This document shows, piece by piece, positions 22,905 through 30,250 of a DNA stretch of 35,834 bases. Below the pieces are notes generated by a model. It was not told where the DNA came from. It saw nothing but the letters and a program-made list of their open reading frames with translations, and did no database searches. The DNA comes from an uncultured Clostridia bacterium (lineage in GTDB: Bacteria; Bacillota; Clostridia; Christensenellales; Borkfalkiaceae). The position numbers and the translations under genes were made by a program. The first letter of the stretch is position 1. Each line of letters starts with the position of its first letter. Where the stretch lies: the NCBI GenBank assembly GCA_945949395.1, contig CAMFEK010000020.1, positions 1 through 35,834 on the forward strand, written 5' to 3'.

Positions 22905-22981
22905 GGCCCGGTAGCTCAGTTGGTTAGAGCGCCAGCCTGTCACGCTGGAGGTCGACGGTTCGAGCCCGTTCCGGGTCGCCA
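22905..22981 (+). tRNA. tRNA-Asp (GTC), copy 2
   Basis: Same sequence as 22456-22532, including a few flanking bases (TTT before, AAA after), which suggests a duplication within the array. Confidence 0.97.
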
Positions 22982-22982
22982 A

Positions 22983-23017
22983 AAAACCATCTTTTGCAGA
23001 CTGCAAAGGATGGTTTT
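22983..23017 (+). terminator. Terminator of the tRNA array
   Basis: AAAACCATC-T-TTTGCA pairs with TGCAAA-G-GATGGTTTT around GAC, followed by T. It ends about 30 bp before the next gene. Confidence 0.88.
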
Positions 23018-23047
23018 TAACGTTTATTTCAAAAAAAGGATGCGGAC

Positions 23048-23875
23048 ATGAGTGAGATCATCGAAATCGACGATTTTTCGTCGCCAAAACTTGATATTTT
23101 CGCGCGGTTGACGGAATCGCAGCTGCGCAGTCGTGTCGACGCCGAGAACGCCGTCTTTATCGCCGAGAGCCCGAAGGTGATACGCCTCGCCCTCGACGCG
23201 GGCTATTCCCCCAAGGCGCTCCTGATGCCCCGCAAGCATATCGTAGGACAGGGAAAGGAGTTTCTCGAGCGCTGCGGGGATATTCCGGTATACACCGCGG
23301 CGGACGATATTTTGGAGCGTCTGACGGGATATCGGCTGACGCGCGGCGTCCTGTGCGCCTTCCGCCGCCCCCTCCCCCCTTCGGCGGAGGATATCCTAAA
23401 GGGCGCAAGGCGGGTGGCGGTGCTGGAAAACATTACGGACGCCACCAACGTGGGCGCCATCGTGCGTTCCGCCGCCGCGCTCGGCGTCGACGCGGTGCTC
23501 TTCACCCCGTCCTGCTGCGACCCTCTGAATAGACGCGCCGTGCGCGTGAGCATGGGCACGATATTCCAAATCCCTTGGGCGTGGCTGGGCGACGAGCCGT
23601 CCGACTGGCCGCAAAACGGCATTTCCCTCCTGCACCGCCTCGGATTCAAGACGGCAGCCATGGCGCTTTCGGACGACTCTGTTTCCATCGACGACGAGTC
23701 TTTGGGAAAAGAAGAAAAGCTCGCCGTCGTTCTCGGCACGGAAGGCGACGGCTTGACGAAAGAAACGATAGCAAGTTGCGACTATACGGTGAAGATCCCC
23801 ATGTCGCACGGGGTGGATTCGCTGAACGTAGCGGCGGCGTCCGCCCTCGCCTTTTGGCAGCTGCGCGTTCGATAA
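23048..23875 (+). CDS. SpoU/TrmH-family RNA 2'-O-methyltransferase
   Basis: The 275-residue protein has a substrate-binding N-terminal part (~1-110) and a SPOUT catalytic domain. Motif 1 is ENITDATNVGAIVRSAAALG with the catalytic Arg, motif 2 is VVLGTEGDGL and motif 3 is IPMSHGVDSLNVAAASALA; these form the trefoil knot that binds S-adenosylmethionine. It methylates a ribose in rRNA or tRNA; which one cannot be told here. Position straight after a tRNA array is suggestive only. A terminator hairpin follows the stop. Confidence 0.93.
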   Translation: MSEIIEIDDFSSPKLDIFARLTESQLRSRVDAENAVFIAESPKVIRLALDAGYSPKALLMPRKHIVGQGKEFLERCGDIPVYTAADDILERLTGYRLTRGVLCAFRRPLPPSAEDILKGARRVAVLENITDATNVGAIVRSAAALGVDAVLFTPSCCDPLNRRAVRVSMGTIFQIPWAWLGDEPSDWPQNGISLLHRLGFKTAAMALSDDSVSIDDESLGKEEKLAVVLGTEGDGLTKETIASCDYTVKIPMSHGVDSLNVAAASALAFWQLRVR

Positions 23876-23880
23876 GCATG

Positions 23881-23928
23881 AAAAAAGGAAGCTCCTCTTT
23901 ACACGAGAACAGCTTCCTGTTTTTTTTC
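23881..23928. terminator. Bidirectional terminator between methyltransferase and Nudix genes
   Basis: GGAAGCT (23887-23893) pairs with AGCTTCC (23911-23917); A6 precedes and T8 follows. The Nudix stop codon falls inside the loop. Confidence 0.85.
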
Positions 23929-24360
23929 TTGCCTCTTTGCCGAGCCGTACAAATCGCTTAAGAAATCGTCCGCGTCTTTTAAGATGCGTTTACAGCTTTC
24001 AAAGCGAATGAGCTTATACGCTTCCGCAAACGGGACGAGCCTCGCCCCCAAAAGCTCCTCTTTCTGCGGGCGAATCGTCTGATTTCGGTATTCTCCCAAA
24101 AAATAAGTGACCGTTTTCATCACGTTTTTCTTGCCGGGAATGACGTATTCCTCCCGAGAGACGAACCCGTCCAAAAAGACGGGCGTCAAGCCGACTTCCT
24201 CTTTGATTTCCCTCTTCGCCGTCTGGCGTTCGGTTTCCCCCTCCTCCATGTGCCCTTTCGGGAATCCGTAAAAGCCGGAAAGCTGACGAACGAGAACGTA
24301 TTTGATTTCGCCGTTTACGCGGGTGAATACGACGGCGCCGCAGGATCTTTCGATTTTCAT
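23899..24360 (-). CDS. Nudix hydrolase, Ap4A-type
   Basis: The 153-residue protein holds a perfect Nudix box, GHMEEGE followed by seven residues and REIKEEVGL (about residues 36-58), whose Glu residues bind the metal. The opening RSCGAVVFTR and the PKGH before the box resemble diadenosine tetraphosphate hydrolases (MutT/Ap4A group), which clear dinucleoside polyphosphates, but substrate cannot be fixed by sequence. GGAGG precedes the ATG. It is transcribed away from pgk. Confidence 0.92.
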   Translation of the reverse strand: MKIERSCGAVVFTRVNGEIKYVLVRQLSGFYGFPKGHMEEGETERQTAKREIKEEVGLTPVFLDGFVSREEYVIPGKKNVMKTVTYFLGEYRNQTIRPQKEELLGARLVPFAEAYKLIRFESCKRILKDADDFLSDLYGSAKRQEKKQEAVLV

Positions 24361-24486
24361 TCCGACCTCCCTAATTACATTATTTTATATTTTACCAAAT
24401 CTGAAAGAATATGTCAACGCTTTCCTCAAAGATTTTTTCGCGTTCCGAGCAGATAAAATTTTTCCGTTTGACATATCGATAAACTA

Positions 24487-24515
24487 TTGACAAATAAGGA
24501 AAAAAAAGATAAAAT
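24487..24515 (+). promoter_or_regulatory. Promoter of the pgk-tpiA operon
   Basis: TTGACA (24487-24492), 17-bp spacer, TAAAAT (24510-24515), then AAGGAG before the ATG. A second TTGACA begins near 24469. The rest of 24361-24553 holds no gene. Confidence 0.88.
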
Positions 24516-24553
24516 GAAAGGTAAGAAAAATCAATCATAAGGAGATTTCGATC

Positions 24554-25861
24554 ATGAACAAAAAGACAATCAGAGACGTAGACGTAAAGGGCAAAAAAGT
24601 CCTCGTAAGATGCGACTTCAACGTACCCATGAAGGACGGCGTCATCACCGATGAAAACCGTATTCAAGGCGCGTTGCCCACCATCAAGTACCTTCTCGAA
24701 AACGGCGCAAAGGTGACGCTCTGCTCCCACATGGGTAAGCCTCATTCCATCTTCTCCGCCGAAGTAAAGCTCAATAAAAAGGATCAAAAGAAGATCGACG
24801 CAGGCGAAACCACGAAGGAAGCCATCATCGCCAAGGCATTGAAGGACGAACCCAAAAAACTCACCTTGAAGCCCGTTGCCGACAGATTGAACGAACTCCT
24901 CGGCGGTAAGGTCACCTTCGCTACCGACGTGATCGGTCCCGACGCCACCGCAAAGAGAGACGCTTTGAAGGAAGGCGAAGCCGTTCTCCTCGAAAATCTC
25001 CGTTTCCATTGGGAAGAGGAAAAGAAAGAAGAAAACTTCTGCAAAGCGCTCGCTTACGACGCCGAAATTTACGTAAACGACGCATTCGGCACCGCGCACC
25101 GTTCTCACGCGTCCACCGCGGCTATCGTAGAAAAGGGCATCATCAAGACCGCCGTATGCGGATTCCTCATCGAAAAGGAACTCGCCGTCATGGCTGACAC
25201 CCTCGAAAATCCCGCAAGACCCTTCGTTGCCATTCTCGGCGGCGCAAAGGTAGCCGATAAGCTCAACGTAATCGCCAATCTCCTCGAAAAGTGCGACACG
25301 CTCATCATCGGCGGCGGCATGGCTTACACCTTTATCAAGGCAAAGGGCGGCAAGATCGGCAACTCTCTCGTAGACGACGAAAAGATCGCTTATTGCCAAG
25401 AGATGATGGCGAAAGCGGAAGAAAAGGGCAAAAAGCTCCTTCTCCCCGTCGATACCGTTGCCGCAAAGGCGTTCCCCGATCCCATCGACGGACCCATCGA
25501 AACCGTCGTGGTCGATACCATGAACATTCCCGACGACATGGAAGGTCTCGACATCGGACCCGAAACCGTCAAGATGTACGCGGCGGAAGTGAATAACGCA
25601 AAGGCGGTTATCTGGAACGGTCCCATGGGCGTATTCGAAAATCCCACGTTGGCGGCAGGCACCAAGGCGATTGCGCAGGCTCTCGCGAACGTATACGGTA
25701 AGGCGACCACCATTATCGGCGGCGGCGACTCCGCGGCAGCCGTTCAGCAGCTCGGTTTTGCGGACAAGATGACCCACATCTCCACCGGCGGCGGCGCCTC
25801 CCTCGAACTCTTCGAAGGTAAGGTTCTCCCCGGCATCGCTTGTCTCAACGATAAAGAATAA
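24554..25861 (+). CDS. pgk: Phosphoglycerate kinase
   Basis: The 435-residue enzyme transfers phosphate from 1,3-bisphosphoglycerate to ADP in glycolysis. Seen motifs: VRCDFNVPM near the N-terminus (substrate site), [42 protein letters not shown] and the C-terminal GGGDSAAA and [11 protein letters not shown]. It is about 40 residues longer than the Bacillus enzyme because of a Lys-rich insertion at ~62-100, right after SHMGKP and before LKPVADRL. TpiA follows 68 bp downstream. Confidence 0.98.
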   Translation: MNKKTIRDVDVKGKKVLVRCDFNVPMKDGVITDENRIQGALPTIKYLLENGAKVTLCSHMGKPHSIFSAEVKLNKKDQKKIDAGETTKEAIIAKALKDEPKKLTLKPVADRLNELLGGKVTFATDVIGPDATAKRDALKEGEAVLLENLRFHWEEEKKEENFCKALAYDAEIYVNDAFGTAHRSHASTAAIVEKGIIKTAVCGFLIEKELAVMADTLENPARPFVAILGGAKVADKLNVIANLLEKCDTLIIGGGMAYTFIKAKGGKIGNSLVDDEKIAYCQEMMAKAEEKGKKLLLPVDTVAAKAFPDPIDGPIETVVVDTMNIPDDMEGLDIGPETVKMYAAEVNNAKAVIWNGPMGVFENPTLAAGTKAIAQALANVYGKATTIIGGGDSAAAVQQLGFADKMTHISTGGGASLELFEGKVLPGIACLNDKE

Positions 25862-25882
25862 TTTTCAAAAAAACATTCGGAA

Positions 25883-25902
25883 GGGAGAAAGAGATTTCTC
25901 CC
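25883..25902 (+). other. Stem-loop between pgk and tpiA
   Basis: GGGAGAAA pairs perfectly with TTTCTCCC around GAGA. No clean T run follows, so it more likely tunes mRNA stability than ends transcription. Confidence 0.6.
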
Positions 25903-25929
25903 TCCCTTTACGAAAAAAGGAGTAAAAAA

Positions 25930-26682
25930 ATGAACGAAAACAGAAGACCTTTTATTGCAGGAAACTGGAAAATGAATATGACCGCCGCCACGGGCGCCGC
26001 TCTCATCGAGCAGTTGAAGCCCCTGGTTGCGGGCGCAAATTGCGACGTGGCGCTCTGCGTTCCCGCCATTTTGATCCCCGCCATGACGGAAGCCGCAAAA
26101 GGCTCCAACATTAAAATCGGGGCGGAAAATATGCACTGGGCGGCAAACGGCGCTTATACCGGCGAAATCGACGCCGATCAACTCAAGGAATACGGCGTGG
26201 AATACGTGATTATCGGTCACAGCGAAAGAAGACAGTACTTCGGCGAAACGGACGAGACGGTGAACAAGAGAACGCTCGCCGTGCTCGCAAACGGCATGAC
26301 CCCCATCGTCTGCGTGGGAGAAACGCTTACGGAGAGAGAGAGCGGCGTCACGAACGACGTTCTGACCCGTCAGCTCACCGTCGGTTTGCAGGGCGTGGAG
26401 GATCTCACCAAGATCGTGATCGCTTACGAGCCCGTTTGGGCGATCGGTACCGGCAGAACGGCGACCGACGAACAGGCGCAGGAGACCATCGCGTTCATCC
26501 GCAGCAAGCTCGCAGAGCTTTTCTGCCCTAACTGTGCAGGCAAGGTGCGCATTCAGTACGGCGGTAGTATGAACGCCAAGAACTGCAAGGGACTCATGGC
26601 GCAGCCCGACATCGACGGCGGACTCATCGGCGGCGCGTCGTTAAAGACGGACTTCGCGACCATCGTAAACTTCGACAAATAA
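25930..26682 (+). CDS. tpiA: Triosephosphate isomerase
   Basis: The 250-residue TIM barrel interconverts dihydroxyacetone phosphate and glyceraldehyde-3-phosphate. Catalytic residues are visible: Asn/Lys in FIAGNWKMN, His in IIGHSERR, Glu in AYEPVWAIGTG, and the phosphate loop GTGRTAT plus YGGSMN. AAAGGAG precedes the ATG. A strong terminator follows, so gpmI, normally next in the cluster, is uncoupled. Confidence 0.98.
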   Translation: MNENRRPFIAGNWKMNMTAATGAALIEQLKPLVAGANCDVALCVPAILIPAMTEAAKGSNIKIGAENMHWAANGAYTGEIDADQLKEYGVEYVIIGHSERRQYFGETDETVNKRTLAVLANGMTPIVCVGETLTERESGVTNDVLTRQLTVGLQGVEDLTKIVIAYEPVWAIGTGRTATDEQAQETIAFIRSKLAELFCPNCAGKVRIQYGGSMNAKNCKGLMAQPDIDGGLIGGASLKTDFATIVNFDK

Positions 26683-26699
26683 GCAATAAACGAAATTTT

Positions 26700-26737
26700 T
26701 ACGCCCGAAGGAGAGAATCCTTCGGGCGTATTCTTTT
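26700..26737 (+). terminator. Terminator of pgk-tpiA
   Basis: TACGCCCGAAGGA (26700-26712) pairs perfectly with TCCTTCGGGCGTA (26718-26730) and TTCTTTT follows. Confidence 0.93.
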
Positions 26738-26750
26738 CCGTCACAACAGA

Positions 26751-26779
26751 AAACAAGCCCCGTAAAACGGAGCTTGTTT
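26751..26779 (-). terminator. Terminator of the surface lipoprotein gene
   Basis: AAACAAGC-C-CCGT pairs with ACGG-A-GCTTGTTT, loop AAA. Leftward, it is followed by TTCTG after the T-rich arm. It faces the tpiA terminator. Confidence 0.8.
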
Positions 26780-26813
26780 CCTTTTTGTTAAAGAAGTTGT
26801 GTGAACGAAATGA

Positions 26814-29792
26814 TTAAGAAACAGTAGGTGTAGAGGTAGGAGTACCGGTAACGTTGACCGTAATGGTTACTTTTTCACCGTTAACAAAAATACTGATGGG
26901 AGCGTTGATGTTGGTTCCGATCTTCGCAAGTTCAGAAACGAGAGTAACGCCGTCGTTTTCCCAATTGCTACCTTTTAATTTTCCTTCGGCATTCCAAGTA
27001 TAATCAACGTTATTGTAATTGATTACAATTACAGCACCGTCATTTGCTCTGTAGAGAGCGCCGAGGAATCTTGCCAAATCGGCAACCACGGGATTTGTTC
27101 CCTCTTCTGTTTCGGGCTTTTCCATTAATTTTTCATAATCAACGGTATAGGTTATTGCCTTTCCGTTAATTGCAGATGTCCCTGTATAGGTATACGCATT
27201 CTCTCCGGTGTACTCGTATTCGCTAGCCGCCGTTAAGCAAGCCGCAACGTCCGCTTTCTCTGCATTGACTGCGGCAACCGTCCAAGTCGCACCGCTCTTC
27301 AAGGCTTCGTAACCTTCCGCTACGTATGCGGTAGGATCGGAAGTGAACGTACCGCCGGTAATAACTTCTGTATGGTTTTCAGAATATACGGCATTCGAGC
27401 CATCGTTGATTACTTCAAAAGCGCCGCCGTTGATTGCGATGCTTACAGATTCCTGCGCGCCGTTTCCTTGAGGATCGGATTCATACAAAGCAGTATAGCC
27501 CTTAATCGTGCCACCATTTACAACTACGCTTACAGGACGCTTTGTCGTGTGTTGAGCTACGGCAATACCTGCGCCGACCGTCGTCGTACCGTTACCGTTC
27601 GGAGTTACATCGGTAGGTACTCCCGTTCCGACAATTTCGGAGCCTTCGTTTACAATCAGTTTTCCCGCGCGGTTTTCAATACCGGTAGCACCCTCTACTT
27701 TGCCGTTTACAGTAAGAACGGCTGCACCATTCAAAGCAATACCCACAGATTCCTCATCGGTAGCTTTCAACTCTGCATTTGCACCGATGACAACCTCACA
27801 AGGATACTTTGCGGTTTCCAAATCCGTCGTAATGTTACCCATTACCCAAAGAGCGGAGGACACGCTGTTAATCTTGCCGTTTACAACGATTTTCGAGCCA
27901 TAATTATCTGCACCGGCTGCATTCTGATAAAGAATAATACCGTAACCGGTAGAATTCATAACGACGTCTTCGGCAATTGTTAAACTGTTTGCCGCCTCGT
28001 CCGTTGCACTTGCGTTTGTATAAGAGGCATAACCGGTATTCCAAGTACCGTTCTTTACCAGTACGTCGCCTTCGTAAATATAAAATGCGCCGGTAAATTC
28101 CTTACCATTGAGATCAAACGTAAAGCTCTTACGGATTGCGATAGATGATTCAACGGTTGCGTTCCGCAATAACTTGATGGTTGCGCCGCTTTCCGCCGCG
28201 GCAATCGCTTTATCAAGACCGACATAACCGATACCGTTGATAGAAGTATTGACCTCATCAGGCAACGTTGCAAAATACAGCAACTGATCCTTACCCTCTA
28301 CAGGGTTTACGAAAGCCTTGAGAGTGCAACCTTCGACAACGCCTTCACCCTTACTATATTCGTCAATCCAAATTGCGGGTACGTCAGCATCTTCACATAC
28401 GATTGTTGCGTCGGTTGCGATCAATGTACCTATAGGCAGAGTCTTATCGCTGCTCTTGCACACTTCGATACCGCCGAACTCGTTGTCGCTTACGGTAATC
28501 GTGCCTTTCAACGTTACCGTGGAGCTATTTACCTGAATACCGGAGTTTGCACCGGTTACGGTTACGCCTTCAAGCGTAGCTTGAGTATTAAATACTTTAA
28601 TGCCGTATTCGCCTTGATCCCAACCTGAAGTCGTGGTGTTAGGACCCTCTACGGTCAAATTCTTAACTGTTGCGTTTGCGGTTACCAAAACGCCTGCCGC
28701 ATTTTCTTGAGCAGGTCTGGTTGCATATGTTACGGTGATCTTCTTGCCGTTGCCGTCCAAAGTGATCGCCTTATCGATCGTGATCTGCTCGGTGATTGCT
28801 ACGTTCTGCAACATCGTGACGGTATCGCCTGCCTTTGCCGCGGCGATAGCTTCCTGCAGGGACTTATAAGATACGTCTCCGATCTTAGCAAACGCTCTAT
28901 TCGTCACGACGAAGGGACTGAAAGAGTCGGTCGTAAAGGTGAGCGTTCCCGCCGTTTTATTGTACGTTGCTTCAACTTCGACGGCTGCGTTATTCACAAT
29001 GTGATACAAAGCAAGGTTTTCCGCGTCAAAATCCGTACCGATATTGAGCGTAACGGTAACTGCTGTCGTATTTTCGGATGAAAGACCTTTCAAATCGATC
29101 TCGTAAGCCTGCGCGATCGCCTCCCCTTCGGCAAGCGCAAAGTTCGTTGTACCACCGCCTACGGTTACATTATCGAAGATATTCTCCGTTTTGTCGACAT
29201 ACTGTACGCTGAGCGTAACGGAAGAACCCGTCAACTGCGTATCCACGGGCAATGCCACGGAAACCTTGCTGTCGGAAGAAGAAACGGTAGCCGCGGTGGT
29301 TACCTTATTATCCGAACCGACGGTAACGTCTGCGCTCTTAACTACGGGAATATATACCTTTTCGGTGTTACCGTCGGAGAAGGAGAACAGATAACCGCTT
29401 CCCATATCGTCGCTGAAATAGGTGACACCCGTCACGGAAACGCCCTTGGAGCCTGCGGGGCCTCTGTAGCCGTCCTGTCCGTCCTTACCGTCAACGCCGT
29501 CTTTACCGTCCTGACCGTCGGCGCCAACGACTTTACCTACGTTCTGCGTGCTGCCGTCGGTGTATGTAAATACGAGTTCACCGTTTTCGTTGATGGCTGC
29601 AGAAGAGATACCCTTTCCGTCTTTGCCGTCCTTGCCGTCCTTTCCGTCAACGCCATTTGTACCGTTGACGCCGTCCTTACCGTTGGTTCCGTCCTTGCCG
29701 TCCGATCCGCAAGACGCAAACATGGATGCTACGCCGAGCGAAAGGCAAAGAATAGAAGCGAGGGCAAGAATCTTTACCGTCTTTTTTTTCAT
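26814..29792 (-). CDS. Surface lipoprotein with collagen-like and beta-helix regions
   Basis: The 992-residue protein has a lipoprotein-type signal (MKKKTVKILALASILCLSLG..., ending MFASC, Cys28). Two blocks of Gly-X-Y repeats follow, rich in GKDG and GTNG (about 29-62 and 91-115), with a short sheet-like SDG module between. Then comes a Thr/Ser-rich beta region and, from ~310, two long stretches with the AIAAAKAGDTVTML and LDKAIAAAESGATIKLLRN starts and repeating short strands (NATVKNLTVEG, VNSSTVTLKG) typical of right-handed parallel beta-helices, and a small C-terminal domain. Collagen-like stalks with beta-helix heads suggest adhesion or glycan contact at the cell surface; no catalytic site is evident. 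The C-terminus (TPTSTPTVS) has no LPXTG. AAGGAG precedes the ATG. It is A/T-richer than its neighbours. Confidence 0.88.
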   Translation of the reverse strand: MKKKTVKILALASILCLSLGVASMFASCGSDGKDGTNGKDGVNGTNGVDGKDGKDGKDGKGISSAAINENGELVFTYTDGSTQNVGKVVGADGQDGKDGVDGKDGQDGYRGPAGSKGVSVTGVTYFSDDMGSGYLFSFSDGNTEKVYIPVVKSADVTVGSDNKVTTAATVSSSDSKVSVALPVDTQLTGSSVTLSVQYVDKTENIFDNVTVGGGTTNFALAEGEAIAQAYEIDLKGLSSENTTAVTVTLNIGTDFDAENLALYHIVNNAAVEVEATYNKTAGTLTFTTDSFSPFVVTNRAFAKIGDVSYKSLQEAIAAAKAGDTVTMLQNVAITEQITIDKAITLDGNGKKITVTYATRPAQENAAGVLVTANATVKNLTVEGPNTTTSGWDQGEYGIKVFNTQATLEGVTVTGANSGIQVNSSTVTLKGTITVSDNEFGGIEVCKSSDKTLPIGTLIATDATIVCEDADVPAIWIDEYSKGEGVVEGCTLKAFVNPVEGKDQLLYFATLPDEVNTSINGIGYVGLDKAIAAAESGATIKLLRNATVESSIAIRKSFTFDLNGKEFTGAFYIYEGDVLVKNGTWNTGYASYTNASATDEAANSLTIAEDVVMNSTGYGIILYQNAAGADNYGSKIVVNGKINSVSSALWVMGNITTDLETAKYPCEVVIGANAELKATDEESVGIALNGAAVLTVNGKVEGATGIENRAGKLIVNEGSEIVGTGVPTDVTPNGNGTTTVGAGIAVAQHTTKRPVSVVVNGGTIKGYTALYESDPQGNGAQESVSIAINGGAFEVINDGSNAVYSENHTEVITGGTFTSDPTAYVAEGYEALKSGATWTVAAVNAEKADVAACLTAASEYEYTGENAYTYTGTSAINGKAITYTVDYEKLMEKPETEEGTNPVVADLARFLGALYRANDGAVIVINYNNVDYTWNAEGKLKGSNWENDGVTLVSELAKIGTNINAPISIFVNGEKVTITVNVTGTPTSTPTVS

Positions 29793-29861
29793 AAGCCTAC
29801 TCCTTATAATATAATATTTTTTCCATACGTTTTTGTCTTTACTATTGTCTCGTCAAAAAAG

Positions 29862-29877
29862 TATAGAATTTTCTATA
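29862..29877. promoter_or_regulatory. Operator-like inverted repeat, site 1 of 3
   Basis: TATAGAA-TT-TTCTATA: perfect 7-bp arms. It begins 5 bp downstream of the lipoprotein -10 box and so covers the start of transcription. Confidence 0.8.
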
Positions 29878-29882
29878 TCTGT

Positions 29883-29911
29883 ATTATAGTACAGAAATTT
29901 CGATATGTCAA
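29883..29911 (-). promoter_or_regulatory. Consensus promoter of the surface lipoprotein gene
   Basis: Leftward TTGACA (29911-29906), 17-bp spacer, TATAAT (29888-29883): all twelve bases match. The leader runs ~80 nt to the ATG at 29792. Such a strong promoter needs a repressor, and three operator-like sites surround it. Confidence 0.92.
29890..29905. promoter_or_regulatory. Operator-like inverted repeat, site 2 of 3 (degenerate)
   Basis: TACAGAA-AT-TTCGATA matches sites 1 and 3 at 12 of 14 arm positions and fills 16 of the 17 spacer bases of the promoter. Confidence 0.6.
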
Positions 29912-29917
29912 GTGGAA

Positions 29918-29933
29918 TATAGAATTTTCTATA
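29918..29933. promoter_or_regulatory. Operator-like inverted repeat, site 3 of 3
   Basis: Identical to site 1. It lies 6 bp upstream of the lipoprotein -35 and 11 bp before the XRE gene start; its right arm overlaps a TATAAT at 29930-29935 that could be the -10 of the XRE promoter. Confidence 0.8.
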
Positions 29934-29944
29934 ATAATATTTAT

Positions 29945-30151
29945 ATGGAATTTACAGAAATACTCACAGAATTTTTACAATTGAAGGGATTGACGCAAAC
30001 GAAATTTGCCAAAGATATCGGCGTAAAGCAGGGGCAAGTGAGCGAATGGTTGAAAAGCAAAGCGAAACCGGGGTACGACACCTTAAAGCGCATGTCGCTC
30101 GCCTACGGGATATCGGCGGACTATTTTTTGGGGCTGAAGGATTCTTTTTAA
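29945..30151 (+). CDS. Small XRE-family repressor-like regulator
   Basis: The 68-residue protein is little more than a helix-turn-helix domain of the Cro/CI type: LTQTKFAKDIGVKQGQVSEWLKSKAKPGYDTLKRMSLAYGISADYFLGL. I chose the ATG at 29945, since an upstream GTG at 29912 would start inside the operator; no ribosome site is seen, and a TATAAT at 29930-29935 would give an almost leaderless transcript. It probably binds the three inverted repeats, repressing the divergent lipoprotein and itself. There is no separate sensor domain, so the signal is unknown. Confidence 0.88.
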   Translation: MEFTEILTEFLQLKGLTQTKFAKDIGVKQGQVSEWLKSKAKPGYDTLKRMSLAYGISADYFLGLKDSF

Positions 30152-30190
30152 GCTTTCCTGAAAATGATGGCACATTTTTCTTTTTACCGC

Positions 30191-30219
30191 TTGCAAAATG
30201 GAGGAAATTGCGGTATAAT
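30191..30219 (+). promoter_or_regulatory. Promoter of gpmI
   Basis: TTGCAA (30191-30196), 17-bp spacer, TATAAT (30214-30219). It sets the gpmI start at 30251, because in-frame ATGs at 30164 and 30221 lie upstream of or at the transcription start. Confidence 0.82.
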
Positions 30220-30250
30220 AATGAAAAATCGATCAAAAAGAGGTACTACC

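Noticed and set aside
24392..25777. Long - strand open frame opposite pgk
   Set aside because: Antisense shadow of a clear phosphoglycerate kinase.
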